IMG/VR virus record: IMGVR_UViG_3300035113_000038
Span: 1-50,871 of that record
Reading direction: 5' to 3' (one strand)
DNA: 50,871 nucleotides
Source: a virus
In this document: piece by piece, positions 24,933 to 33,143 of the stretch
Position numbering within the stretch: position 1 is the first letter of the stretch
Layout: every line of letters begins with the position of its first letter
Made by a program: the position numbers and the translations under genes
Notes under the pieces: model-generated
Databases searched by the model: none
What the model was told of the DNA's origin: nothing
What the model saw: the letters and a program-made list of their open reading frames with translations, nothing else

Positions 24933-25430
24933 CTATCGATAGGGCATCGCGATGCCTCTTCGGCTCAGTTCTGGGTTCATGGTGAATCGTGCCTGTATAT
25001 AGGGGTCTCCCATATACTTATCTGCATCCGGTATACGGTTCATATGTAGCATCGCTTTCTGATTATATACCGCTTCTTCCTTCTCACAGATAACCGTAGG
25101 TCTCTCACATAGGGTAACACCCTTATAAGAGAAGTACCCATTTGGCACACGTCTACCATCAACCGTATCGTTAAAACAGATGTTAGGATGCCTATCCGCT
25201 GGCACTGGAGACCAGCCATCCCCCATCTTATTTTGAAGACGGGTATTAGGCTCACCATGGATACTGTCTAGGATTAAAGCATAAGTCCAGCCCGGAGGCG
25301 CTAAGCCTTTAAACTTATCTAACTCAGAGCCATTAGGACTAAACGTTAAGTCTTTAAGCTCATTGATTCTCTCTTCTAACCGCCGGCTATCATCGTAGCG
25401 CATTTTTCTTGACTCTGTTCTTTCTGTCAT
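24933..25430 (-). CDS. Conserved capsid-cluster protein, 165 aa
   Basis: Features PPGWTYALILDSIHGEPNTRLQNK, GWSPVPADRHP, YFSYKGVTLCERPTVICEKE and a C-terminal MNPELSRRG. The order 'P-P-G-W-x-Y/R-W ... N-x-R-L-x-x-x-GW-x-P-V ... HP ... G-x-x-LCERP' is known to me from small genes next to scaffold and capsid genes in podoviruses. No role is established. The N-terminus is highly charged (RTESRKMRYDDSRRLEERIN). It lies between the scaffold-like protein and the terminator hairpins. Confidence 0.65.
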   Translation of the reverse strand: MTERTESRKMRYDDSRRLEERINELKDLTFSPNGSELDKFKGLAPPGWTYALILDSIHGEPNTRLQNKMGDGWSPVPADRHPNICFNDTVDGRRVPNGYFSYKGVTLCERPTVICEKEEAVYNQKAMLHMNRIPDADKYMGDPYIQARFTMNPELSRRGIAMPYR

Positions 25431-25442
25431 GACATTCTCCTT

Positions 25443-26462
25443 TTAATAAGAATAACCTTGGACACCTGCACCACCTGGTCCACGCTTATAGGGCGTCTCC
25501 CGAATTTCTTTATCTCGATAGAAGGCATAGTCTTTTGGCGTAATGCCAAAGGCATTTACAATCTCCATCTCTTCTCGACTAAGAGCGGGACCTCTATCGT
25601 TAGATGATTGACCAGGTTGTGCACTGCGTCTAACTGGCGCAACCGTTGATTTAGATGGGTTCATGGTTAATTCCCTCCTTCCTTGGGGTTTTTGTTGAAG
25701 ACTGGCTACATACTCATTTATTTTCTCAAAATACTCTTCAGAGCCAATAGCATCTGGCCTGCCATTGTTATGACAGTAGACTTCTAAATGAGTGGCATAG
25801 TTTTCTACGGCGTCTACTAATCTCTTGTCATAGTATTGACCTTCCGGTTTAAACCATTGCCAGTTCTCATTTAGCCAGTTCGCAGAAATAGCTGGGTCTG
25901 CCCTAACAGGCTGTTGCTTCTGGTGCTCTTCTTCTAGCTTTCTTCGGTTCTCATTATAGATTTGCCTGGACTCTTCTATTTCTGCTTGTTGCAAGGCGCT
26001 AGCTGCTTGAGCGATTTCTATATCTGCTTCAATCTCTGCTTCTTCGTTTCCCTCTTGCCTAGCCCTTATCTTTTTGGCTTTAGCATTCTCTAGCTCAAGC
26101 TTTGAGGCTTTGTTGACGAACGAACCAGCGACTTTAAGAGATTCACTTACCTTTCGGTTTAACTCTTGGTTGTTTCTAGCAAGTTCTGAATTCTCTCTCT
26201 TAATTCTTTCCAGCTCACTTAAGGCTCGATACTTTTCTCGATTGATTTCAAGGATGCGCTCATCCGCAGAAGGGCGTGCCCTCCTTTTAGGGGATTCCTC
26301 ATATTCAGAGTCAGAAGGGGCCTCCTCAGAATGCTTTCCTAACGACTCTTCTAATGATTCCAAATCATTTAACGATTCACCATCTGATAATGATTCTTCT
26401 AATGATTCCAAATCATTTAACGATTCACCATCTCTGTCAATTTCCATATTAGATATCTCCAT
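25443..26462 (-). CDS. Probable scaffolding protein, 339 aa
   Basis: Acidic N-terminus with two copies of DGESLNDLESLEESL, then a long coiled coil (about 70-190, rich in Glu/Lys/Gln with ELARNNQELNRKVSESL), then a C-terminal domain with ANWLNENWQWFKPEGQYYDK, YFEKINEYVASLQ, and a Pro/Ser linker ending NAFGITPKDYAFYRDKEI. This layout (acidic, helical rod, small C-terminal domain with 'GITPxxYAxxR') is that of phage scaffolding proteins, and the gene lies just before the capsid genes. A 48-bp duplication near its start adds one acidic repeat. Confidence 0.7.
   Translation of the reverse strand: MEISNMEIDRDGESLNDLESLEESLSDGESLNDLESLEESLGKHSEEAPSDSEYEESPKRRARPSADERILEINREKYRALSELERIKRENSELARNNQELNRKVSESLKVAGSFVNKASKLELENAKAKKIRARQEGNEEAEIEADIEIAQAASALQQAEIEESRQIYNENRRKLEEEHQKQQPVRADPAISANWLNENWQWFKPEGQYYDKRLVDAVENYATHLEVYCHNNGRPDAIGSEEYFEKINEYVASLQQKPQGRRELTMNPSKSTVAPVRRSAQPGQSSNDRGPALSREEMEIVNAFGITPKDYAFYRDKEIRETPYKRGPGGAGVQGYSY
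26344..26439. repeat. 48-bp tandem duplication in the scaffold gene
   Basis: Two near-identical copies with a 48-bp period (each containing AATGATTCCAAATCATTTAA). They encode the two DGESLNDLESLEESL units, so the duplication keeps frame and is recent. Confidence 0.85.
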
Positions 26463-26467
26463 TTTGG

Positions 26468-27022
26468 TTAATTTAAACCTGTCTCAACCTTAAACCTTTT
26501 GGCTATAGGAATTTCATAATCATATTTACAAGGAATCTCATCAGACTTTTCTATTAACGACTCTTCTTCTGTATCAGCTGTATCAGCCTTAAACTTCTTT
26601 ACTATCTCTTCAACAGACTGGGGATACCATGGTTCTTCTTCTTTCTCTTCTTTATTGGAAAGTTCGATACAATCGAACAATTCTTTTACCTTATGGCGTA
26701 TTTTTTCTTTATGTTCTTCAGAATCAATCAAAGAGAGCTGGTTATTTTTTATATAATCGTCTCTGATGAAGCGCATATACAAATATAACAAAGATAAAAA
26801 CATCTTCTTGTCATTATTGTCAGGCGTTGCATCTAAAAGCTGGGATGCGTTTGCCTCATTGAGGGCGCTAATCTCAGCCTTAGACAACTCTTCCGTCATG
26901 TGTTCTGCACCAATTCTTACATATCCTTCTAGTGCAGTTTGAATGGGTTCTATACCGCCCTGAACTTCGATATCCTGTTTTGGATTATCCTTTATCTCTT
27001 CAATATTTACCAATTTGCTCAT
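26468..27022 (-). CDS. Hypothetical protein, 184 aa
   Basis: Not recognised. Glu/Lys-rich helical protein, with QTALEGYVRIGAEHMTEELS near the start, MFLSLLYLYMRFIRDDYIKN in the centre and a Trp/Tyr motif EPWYPQSVEEIVKKFKAD. It overlaps the GroES-like gene by four bases (ATGA) and is followed six bases later by the scaffold gene. Position suggests a head-assembly role only by association. Confidence 0.5.
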   Translation of the reverse strand: MSKLVNIEEIKDNPKQDIEVQGGIEPIQTALEGYVRIGAEHMTEELSKAEISALNEANASQLLDATPDNNDKKMFLSLLYLYMRFIRDDYIKNNQLSLIDSEEHKEKIRHKVKELFDCIELSNKEEKEEEPWYPQSVEEIVKKFKADTADTEEESLIEKSDEIPCKYDYEIPIAKRFKVETGLN

Positions 27023-27546
27023 GCTGCTTCTGTCCTCTTCAAAGGCATTAAAACGTCTTCTGGGTCCTTAACAATCATTTGTGCATGCTCATCAATAAGC
27101 ATTTTAAAATTTAACCCTTTAATAGGCGTTAATAATCCAGCCGCGGGGGAAAAGGTGATATGGTCTCCTACTCGATAAACCGGTCCATTGTATCGTGACT
27201 TATTGCTCCTAAATACATTCGGACCCATAGCGCAGACCAATCCTACATTGCTGCAATAATTGTCTCCAATCCTAGTGGAAGAAGGAATTAAAATCTTAAC
27301 TTCCTCTCCTTTATCATTTAATACTTTCTTACCCTCAAAATCCCTAAAGTAATGCATCTCTCCCCTAACGCAAATCTTTACTAATACCTGAAATCCTAAA
27401 ACCTCTACTGGCAGTTCCATCCCTAAGAACTCTTCAACCTTCTTCTGGTCTGCTAGTCTCTCCTCATTTGGATAAGCCGGTATATAACTTAAATCCAAAT
27501 TAAACCTGTTAAAAAGCTTGTTAGCTAATGATATAAATTTTCCCAT
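27019..27546 (-). CDS. GroES-like co-chaperonin-fold protein, 175 aa
   Basis: Residues 60-165 fit the GroES pattern: VLGFQVLVKICVRGEM, then ILIPSSTRIGDN, NVGLVCAMGPNVF, VYRVGDHITFSPAAG, GLNFKMLIDEHAQMIV. GroES has 'LxDRVxVKxxExEx-GGIvlP-x-GxVvAvGxG-xVkVGDxVlFxxYxG-xxxlxExDIlAiv'. The protein is longer than GroES (about 97 aa), with a 55-residue N-terminal extension, like T4 gp31-type phage co-chaperonins that adapt host GroEL for capsid folding. The start at 27546 has GGGGATTGAGA before it; the frame opens at 27570. It is encoded just before the scaffold and capsid genes, which fits a folding role. Confidence 0.65.
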   Translation of the reverse strand: MGKFISLANKLFNRFNLDLSYIPAYPNEERLADQKKVEEFLGMELPVEVLGFQVLVKICVRGEMHYFRDFEGKKVLNDKGEEVKILIPSSTRIGDNYCSNVGLVCAMGPNVFRSNKSRYNGPVYRVGDHITFSPAAGLLTPIKGLNFKMLIDEHAQMIVKDPEDVLMPLKRTEAA

Positions 27547-27748
27547 TCTCAATCCCCAAATTTTTACCAAAAAAGTTGCTACTCATTTCCCTTAATATGT
27601 CAACGCACTCATTTATTCCTAACAGCTTCCCGCTTATAAACTTGTATTCTTCCATTGAACTGATTACGCCAGAGGTTAAGCGGGTACAATGCTGCATCCG
27701 CTTTTCCTCTATTTTATAAATAAAATCTTCTAAAAACTTCTGATTCAT
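27521..27748 (-). CDS. Small helical protein after the Gly-rich gene, 75 aa
   Basis: Begins MNQKFLEDFIYKIEEKRMQ and has EEYKFISGKLLGINECVDILREM. Small proteins with a 'YxxxxGxIxGIxxxxxIL' core occur in the portal-to-capsid stretch of many phages, function unknown. Starts on the stop of the previous gene (27745-27748) and overlaps the GroES-like gene by 26 bases. Confidence 0.55.
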   Translation of the reverse strand: MNQKFLEDFIYKIEEKRMQHCTRLTSGVISSMEEYKFISGKLLGINECVDILREMSSNFFGKNLGIENGKIYIIS

Positions 27749-29211
27749 CGACCACGCTTATTGCTCAAAGGGTTTCCATGCTTGTCCGCCTGGTGATGAC
27801 GAATCTTTCCAACACCTCCCGCTGCAAACTTCTTTCTAACCTTCATTCCCTTAGGCTTAATTGCCTTAGCCTTCCTGCTTCTTACTGGCATACGTTCTTC
27901 TCGTCCTCTCATGTGGTCATAATCCCTCTCTTCTCTATAGGCCATCCCGACCTGACCACCTTTCTTAAATCCTAAACTACGTCTTGCTCTGCCAAATAAC
28001 TCAGCACCACTTTGACCCAAACGATTTAAAGCTTGCTGAGCTTGAGGAGCATAGGTGTTAGCTAATCTCTGCGCTTGTGGAGCCATTCTCCTGGCAAAGT
28101 CATAAGCAGACCTTGCCCCTGAGCTTAATTGTTGACCCGCTCTTCCCGCGAGATAACGAGCACTTCCAGCAGCCTGATTAGCGCCCAGTCTCATCCTATC
28201 CCTGAATCCCATTGGTCTATCATTCTGTGGCATATAGTTATACCCAAGATTTCCGCCACCCCCTTGACCGCCTGCATTCGCTGCGGCTTTCTTAGCTTCT
28301 GCATCACGCTGAGCTTGCAACCAATCTGGTACAGGCCCTTCTTGAACTTCATCAGGAGACCTACGACCACCAGCTGGTGTTTGTGCTGGCTGCCCTCCAG
28401 GCACTCCGCCTTCGTCTCCACCCCATCCAGGCCCTCCAGGCACTCTGGCCCAGAATGGAGGCTTATTGTTTTCGTCTCCATCCCAGCCATAGGGATTGGG
28501 CGCGCCTCCTACGAAACCACCATTGGCATAATGGGGCACGCTATCTTGCCGTGCACGTGCCATAAAATCTCTATGAAGTGCTTGAGCCGCTGGACTTATT
28601 ACATTAGGCATTCCTACAAACCCGCCATCTGCATAACCTTGTGCGCCATAGCGCCGAGCAAGACCAGATGCCATGTTTCTAAAATCATTGGCATTGCTTT
28701 GTAAATTACCAGTACGTCCCATTCTTTGATTAAAGTTTCTCTGCATATTGGGAGCCACAGTGTTTCCATAGCCTCTCAAAAAGGTTCTCCCCATGGCTTC
28801 ATTTGCGCGTCCCGGAATCGACCGGATGTAATTCATCATTTGGGAACCGCTTGGCATTTGGTTATAAGCCTCTCTCATCCTTCCAGGAATGTTCCGCATG
28901 CTTTCTACGAACCCGCCATCCGCATACCCTTGGACGTAACCGCCTTTGGCATAGCAACGTTCACCTCTGGTCTTCTTTCCGTGATTTCTCTTTCCGTGAA
29001 AACCAGAAGCGCCCGCTGTGCTCTCATTCATCCGTGGATGAGAACGACCGACTTCTCCGCCCTTTTTAAACTTTTTTCTTTGATTGCGAGGCATGGCGCA
29101 CACTGGGCGATTTAAGTCTCTAGCACTTAATTCTCCCTTCATTAACCGTTGCGCCTTCTCGCGCATCGCATCTTTACCTTGAAACCCTGAGAAATAATTT
29201 TCGTTTTTCAT
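27745..29211 (-). CDS. Gly-rich virion-cluster protein with repeated FxxGGxV motifs, 488 aa
   Basis: The protein is rich in Gly, Arg, Met, Gln and Pro, and basic at both ends. It repeats a short motif: KFKKGGEVG, YAKGGYVQG, YADGGFVE, YADGGFVG, YANGGFVGG, FKKGGQVG. The same motif ends two candidate ejection proteins (10105-11379, 11391-12023). Between the motifs are helical low-complexity runs, e.g. SGARSAYDFARRMAPQAQRL. The start at 29211 has GAGGGTCATT before it; a frame from 29223 adds four residues. It lies between portal and GroES-like genes. It is not a known family; a structural or internal role is a guess from company and composition. Confidence 0.55.
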   Translation of the reverse strand: MKNENYFSGFQGKDAMREKAQRLMKGELSARDLNRPVCAMPRNQRKKFKKGGEVGRSHPRMNESTAGASGFHGKRNHGKKTRGERCYAKGGYVQGYADGGFVESMRNIPGRMREAYNQMPSGSQMMNYIRSIPGRANEAMGRTFLRGYGNTVAPNMQRNFNQRMGRTGNLQSNANDFRNMASGLARRYGAQGYADGGFVGMPNVISPAAQALHRDFMARARQDSVPHYANGGFVGGAPNPYGWDGDENNKPPFWARVPGGPGWGGDEGGVPGGQPAQTPAGGRRSPDEVQEGPVPDWLQAQRDAEAKKAAANAGGQGGGGNLGYNYMPQNDRPMGFRDRMRLGANQAAGSARYLAGRAGQQLSSGARSAYDFARRMAPQAQRLANTYAPQAQQALNRLGQSGAELFGRARRSLGFKKGGQVGMAYREERDYDHMRGREERMPVRSRKAKAIKPKGMKVRKKFAAGGVGKIRHHQADKHGNPLSNKRGR

Positions 29212-29219
29212 AATGACCC

Positions 29220-31820
29220 TCACTGTATAATTGGTTGATTGCCTAATTTCATCTTTTCTATTTCTATTTTGTTTTCTGCCAGCCTATCTTGTGAGTCCAT
29301 CTTTAGGCGTTCCATTTCCTGCTTCATTCTTTGAATTTCCATTTCATTTTCGTTTCGCTCTTCTGCTATCTTCTTCTCGGCTTCAAGTTTCGCCATTTCA
29401 CCTTCATACTTAATCTGTGCCTTAAACGCTTCTACCTCAGCCCTGAGCTTGGCGTCTTTGTCCCGAAGCTTAGCTTCTTCACGCTTCTGCGCTATTTCAT
29501 TCATCATCACTTGGTTCGGATTAACTTGCTGATTCTGTAGTGCCTTCTGCTCTTCCATCTGCTTTTGCTCAGCTTCCATCTCTTGCTGGGTCTTCTCCGC
29601 ATCCATCTGAGCTACTGCATTCTGTATCTCAGGCATCTTCTGCAATTCCACAACGTCCATCTGTTGTAATTGCTGAAGCTCTTCATCCGATTTCTTCTTC
29701 TCTACTAATAGCCTTTGAACTTCTAGTTGAATTGGGTCGGGTCTTAACGGAAATACATTGGAAGGCGGCAACCCCATACTCTCTTGAGGCGGCATCATCG
29801 CACGGCGTTGCTGTAGTTCCGCTAGCTTCTGCTGGAACTCCTCTTGCTTCTGCTGCATCATCTGGTTCAAGGCCTGATAACATTTATGATGCTGAATGTT
29901 AGCTTGCAAATTAACATAAGCTTGCATGTTAGATTGCACCATCGGATGTTGTAGTAATCGAGTTTTTATCATCACATGTGCGTCGTGGTCTTGAGGGAAT
30001 GTGGCTTGCAGGGGCTTGTTTTGTAATACCATGGCCACCTCAGAAAGAGGATCGATAGAGACAGGCTCAGGGGGCTTTGTAAGTATTCTATCTATATCCT
30101 GTACATTCATGGCGGAATAAAGCCGTTTAAAGACTTCTCGCAAGTCATGGATATCTGGATAGCTCTGGGCGAACTTTAATAGAGATTCTGCATATACCAA
30201 TCGATGAATGTGAGTTAAGGCATTAACATCTGATACCGGCACGATATGAATATCATCGCTGAAGTCACTGCGCATGATAGAAGAAGAGCCCCCCGGCACT
30301 GAAAAGACATAGGGGGTATCCGGAAGATATTTAGAGAACAGTCTAAATAATAGTTTGAATTCTCGTTTAAGCGTGGTATGCAGTGACCTGAGGATGGTAG
30401 AGATAACTTGTTTTTCTACTTCCAGCACTGCCAAAGTAGTTCCGACGGGAGCCGTGGCTCCTAGCTCTGGTATCTTGCTTTCAGCGGTACCACAGATAGT
30501 GAGGTTTTGTTGTGATAGCTCTGTTTTTAATTGGAGTGCTTCTGGGGATAGATTAGGATAGGGCAATGGCATGAAAACGTCTTGCAACGGCTCTTCTGTA
30601 TCAATATTCCTCCATTCCCCTGGCATGATAATAACGTTGTTATCTTCTGAAGAAGCGCTCTTCTTTTTAATGCCTGCTGGTAAGTTCTTAAACTTAAGCA
30701 AGTCAATACTTTGTCTTAGCAGAACCGTTGAAGCGATAGAGTTAGACCCACAGAGATGGGCTTGACCAATTCCATAGAGGCCAAAGCCTGACAGATAGTA
30801 ATAATGTAAGAAACATTCCTTTCTACGGAACTTCTCATCCTCTTTTTCCCAGTTCCTTTTAATGCAGACTGTTTTCTTGGTCTCACGACAGATAGTAATG
30901 GTATAAGGCCTTCTGCCCTCGAACTTTTTGTCTAGCTTGTCAGCCAGATAGTCTGTGTGTACTTCTAAGTAAACAAATTGATTCTTGTTCTCACTATTAC
31001 CCTTTGTGACGCCATCCATCTTTTCTATTTTCTTACGGATAGTCTGGGAGTCATCGTCTGAATCATCTGACACTAGCGGAAGGTTAGAGGGAAGGTATTC
31101 TCCAGAGGCTTCCATCATCTCTACGTCCCTGCGGTTTAATTCCATCCTATGAGTGATGCGGTCTGAAGATAGTAAGGTGGTGGTGTTGATATTAACGATG
31201 ATGTCATGCGGTTTGATAAAGCGAGACTTGGGCATATTGTCTAACGGGTCTTGATAGACTTTCTTAAAAGCAGAACCCCAAATACCAACATAATTAAGCA
31301 GCCTCTCAAAGTCTGGGTAATACTCTTCATCGATAGAGGTAAGATAGTGATTAGAAAATACTTTGACTCTCTCAGACTTCTGCTCTATCTCTTCTGTTGG
31401 GTCTCCAACAATATCTATCTTGCAAGGACCAGCCGCAGGTAAGAGCTCAGCTCTGGCAGTGGCACAGAATCTTAGCCAGCAGATAGACAAAGATGAGTCA
31501 TAAACAGTACTAAATTGAATATCTTGTACTGAGGAGCCGCTTTTAGGTTCTGATATGGTATAACCTAGATAGGTTAATCCAATCTTCCCTACACGCTCCC
31601 ATTCAGCTCGTGATTTCTCATCCTCGTCAACTTCCTGAATCAATTCATTGGCGATAGCGTTGAGCTCGCCTTCTTCTAGATGTTCAGCCAGGTTCTCATA
31701 GAAGTCATCTTCCTCAGGCTCTTCAGGCACTGACAGCTCAGGAGCTTGTAAATCAGTATTATCCCCCGGCGGTATGCCATCAGGCATAGAGTCCATGGAG
31801 AATGGGGGTTGCTCCTGCAC
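29220..31820 (-). CDS. Portal protein, 866 aa
   Basis: The core (about 80-600) has portal features: an N-terminal EKSRAEWERVGKIGLTYLGY, a long middle with PHDIIVNINTTTLLSSDRITHRMELNRRDVE, HYYYLSGFGLYGIGQAHL, and the characteristic ELGATAPVGTTLAVLEVEKQ followed by ILRSLHTTLKREFKLLF. The C-terminal 220 residues are Gln/Glu/Lys/Met-rich and predicted fully helical, which fits the long helical barrel of P22-type portals. The start is GTG with AGGA six bases upstream; an ATG eight codons later lacks a spaced site. It is the first gene of the late operon behind the promoter at 31852-31880. The usual upstream terminase genes are absent here. Confidence 0.85.
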   Translation of the reverse strand: MQEQPPFSMDSMPDGIPPGDNTDLQAPELSVPEEPEEDDFYENLAEHLEEGELNAIANELIQEVDEDEKSRAEWERVGKIGLTYLGYTISEPKSGSSVQDIQFSTVYDSSLSICWLRFCATARAELLPAAGPCKIDIVGDPTEEIEQKSERVKVFSNHYLTSIDEEYYPDFERLLNYVGIWGSAFKKVYQDPLDNMPKSRFIKPHDIIVNINTTTLLSSDRITHRMELNRRDVEMMEASGEYLPSNLPLVSDDSDDDSQTIRKKIEKMDGVTKGNSENKNQFVYLEVHTDYLADKLDKKFEGRRPYTITICRETKKTVCIKRNWEKEDEKFRRKECFLHYYYLSGFGLYGIGQAHLCGSNSIASTVLLRQSIDLLKFKNLPAGIKKKSASSEDNNVIIMPGEWRNIDTEEPLQDVFMPLPYPNLSPEALQLKTELSQQNLTICGTAESKIPELGATAPVGTTLAVLEVEKQVISTILRSLHTTLKREFKLLFRLFSKYLPDTPYVFSVPGGSSSIMRSDFSDDIHIVPVSDVNALTHIHRLVYAESLLKFAQSYPDIHDLREVFKRLYSAMNVQDIDRILTKPPEPVSIDPLSEVAMVLQNKPLQATFPQDHDAHVMIKTRLLQHPMVQSNMQAYVNLQANIQHHKCYQALNQMMQQKQEEFQQKLAELQQRRAMMPPQESMGLPPSNVFPLRPDPIQLEVQRLLVEKKKSDEELQQLQQMDVVELQKMPEIQNAVAQMDAEKTQQEMEAEQKQMEEQKALQNQQVNPNQVMMNEIAQKREEAKLRDKDAKLRAEVEAFKAQIKYEGEMAKLEAEKKIAEERNENEMEIQRMKQEMERLKMDSQDRLAENKIEIEKMKLGNQPIIQ

Positions 31821-31851
31821 GATATTCCTATTTAGTTTGTTGAGTCATACA

Positions 31852-31880
31852 ATGATAAATAGGTATTTAGTTAGTGTCAA
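31852..31880 (-). promoter_or_regulatory. Late promoter upstream of portal
   Basis: On the minus strand TTGACA (31880-31875), exactly 17 bases, then TATCAT (31857-31852), 32 bases before the portal start. Five of six -10 bases match sigma-70 consensus. It likely drives the virion operon with host RNA polymerase; no phage polymerase was found. Confidence 0.65.
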
Positions 31881-31962
31881 ACATTACTTATGTGATAATA
31901 CAAACAAACTTAGGGGGCAGATTAGCGTTAAAGGACTTTAGTATTTGATTTTTATGGATTTT

Positions 31963-32184
31963 TTAATTTTTGTTGGAATAAAAAGGATTGGGTAAAGAAT
32001 TGGTTTTATAAAAAGGCTCTGCGTTAAAGATATTGATGTTTTTGAATGGGATGAATGAGATGTATGGTTCATTAATAGTTGAGGTGTTCTTGGAACCAAA
32101 ACAGCTACAGGGGACATCATTTTCTGGAAAGCAATAAATAGACGCAAATTTTTTACAGAACGGACATTCTTTTAGGTCTGACAT
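31963..32184 (-). CDS. Small CPxC protein, 73 aa
   Basis: N-terminus MSDLKECPFCKKFASIYCF is a Lar-like zinc-knuckle start; further Cys residues follow (PCSCFGS). The C-terminal half (EPYISFIPFKNINIFNAEPF) nearly repeats that of the neighbouring 61-aa protein (EPQIPYVPFKHINIFNADLS). The leader GAGGTAATTAAAGAATGTC also matches the neighbour's. Likely one of two copies of a duplicated small gene with different N-termini. Function unknown. Confidence 0.5.
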   Translation of the reverse strand: MSDLKECPFCKKFASIYCFPENDVPCSCFGSKNTSTINEPYISFIPFKNINIFNAEPFYKTNSLPNPFYSNKN

Positions 32185-32235
32185 TCTTTAATTACCTCTT
32201 AAGAGATAATTTAAGTTATTGTTTTAAAAATTAAT

Positions 32236-32345
32236 CTCCTTGCAACGCTACAACGCCGCAAGGAGGAATGTACACGCACCACCGGCGGAGCGTTTGCTTA
32301 CGCTGGGGGAACACACGACATTGACACGTTGTTATTATCGTTGTT
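32236..32345. other. GC-rich island with short hairpins in an AT-rich gap
   Basis: Between two minus-strand genes (32185-32384) a roughly 110-bp stretch is much richer in GC than its surroundings. It contains CTCCTTGC (32236-32243) paired with GCAAGGAG (32258-32265), and AGCGT (32289-32293) paired with ACGCT (32300-32304). No frame of note. It is probably foreign DNA or a non-coding element; nothing identifies which. Confidence 0.45.
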
Positions 32346-32384
32346 CTTCCAGATTTAGTCAATACCGCCTTAACCTTTATTATT

Positions 32385-32570
32385 TTATTTTATAGGGTTT
32401 TTAATTTTTTTTAGTGATAAATCTGCATTAAAAATATTGATGTGTTTAAATGGGACGTATGGGATTTGTGGCTCAGTATTTTTACTCCACAGGTCGACAA
32501 TTTGTTCAATTCTCTTTTTATCTTCTATACTCAGTTGGTTAAATTTTCTAAAAAAATTTTTTTTGGACAT
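32385..32570 (-). CDS. Small protein, 61 aa, partial paralogue of 31963-32184
   Basis: Starts MSKKNFFRKFNQLSIEDKKRIEQIV and ends with EPQIPYVPFKHINIFNADLS, which matches the tail of the 73-aa protein. The shared leader (TAATTAAAGGATGTC) supports a common origin. Function unknown. Confidence 0.45.
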   Translation of the reverse strand: MSKKNFFRKFNQLSIEDKKRIEQIVDLWSKNTEPQIPYVPFKHINIFNADLSLKKIKNPIK

Positions 32571-32577
32571 CCTTTAA

Positions 32578-32991
32578 TTATCCCTTTACACAGTTTTCAG
32601 AAAGAATCATCCAGAACATTTGGCCTGGTAGCACATCTTCTTTTAGAAATGGATCTACCATTCCTATATGTCCTTTGGATATAGAGTATTGCCCTCCATT
32701 AATTTCATAGAACATATTATCATTATTAAATTGAGTAGCTTGTGATACATTTACTTTTTCTCCGGGCTTTAGCTTTTCTTTGGCTACCATCGCGCAAACC
32801 TCTTCTTTAATGAAAACATATGCATAACCGTGTAGATCAACATTATTTAGATTCTTATCTAACAAGCTTCCTATAGGATTGTCTTTTATATACTTCTCAT
32901 CTATCAGGCTTCCTAGAGGATAAAAAGGTCTTGGTGAATAAAGTACGCTCTTATCTTCAAACCTTCTATTAAAATAAATTACATTTCCCAT
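32578..32991 (-). CDS. Short paralogue of the 215-aa VDPFL protein, 137 aa
   Basis: The C-terminal half has AYVFIKEEVCAMVAKEKLKPGEKV, GHIGMVDPFLKEDVLPGQMF, which aligns with the 43009-43656 protein (HLAVCPVVAKEKLHPGQDV, GIVDPFLKKDVLPGQYF). That family is common in phages and has no known role. This copy stops after FWMILSENCVKG and so lacks the RHVWxHPAF part and the whole C-terminal half. It may be a trimmed duplicate. A perfect hairpin with the ribosome site in its loop lies just upstream of the ATG. Confidence 0.5.
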   Translation of the reverse strand: MGNVIYFNRRFEDKSVLYSPRPFYPLGSLIDEKYIKDNPIGSLLDKNLNNVDLHGYAYVFIKEEVCAMVAKEKLKPGEKVNVSQATQFNNDNMFYEINGGQYSISKGHIGMVDPFLKEDVLPGQMFWMILSENCVKG

Positions 32992-32995
32992 AAGC

Positions 32996-33012
32996 TAACG
33001 TCCTGAACGTTA
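32996..33012 (-). promoter_or_regulatory. Hairpin holding the ribosome site of the 32578-32991 gene
   Basis: On the minus strand TAACGT-TCAGG-ACGTTA forms a 6-bp stem whose loop carries the AGGA-type ribosome site (the loop's AGG plus the following A), ending four bases before the ATG. Folding could limit ribosome access. The next hairpin lies only six bases upstream. Confidence 0.45.
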
Positions 33013-33099
33013 AGACAATGGCCGTCACTAAGAACGGCCACAGGTATTCGTTCTACTCTTACACCTTTAGGCTGGTAGACGAATAGGTAGATAATACAT

Positions 33100-33143
33100 A
33101 AAAAAAAGGTATATGAAAAGTTTTTCAGGCTTAATCATATACC
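33100..33143 (-). terminator. Intrinsic terminator of the accessory operon
   Basis: On the minus strand GGTATATGA, an 18-base loop, TCATATACC, then eight T. It lies about 105 bases after the last gene of the 33.25-40 kb operon (33249). The stem is AT-rich but perfect over nine pairs. Confidence 0.65.

Noticed and set aside
28129-29115. Plus-strand open frames opposite the Gly-rich gene
   Set aside because: Composition (His/Ser/Cys) is that of a reverse-strand shadow.
31938-32147. Alternative minus-strand frame of 69 codons
   Set aside because: Overlaps the CPFC-type frame at 31963-32184, which has the better start signal, zinc-knuckle motif and a paralogue.
32236-32345. tRNA or other structured RNA gene in the GC-rich patch
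   Set aside because: No cloverleaf could be folded by eye and no conserved T-loop (GTTCRANNC) at the right place.
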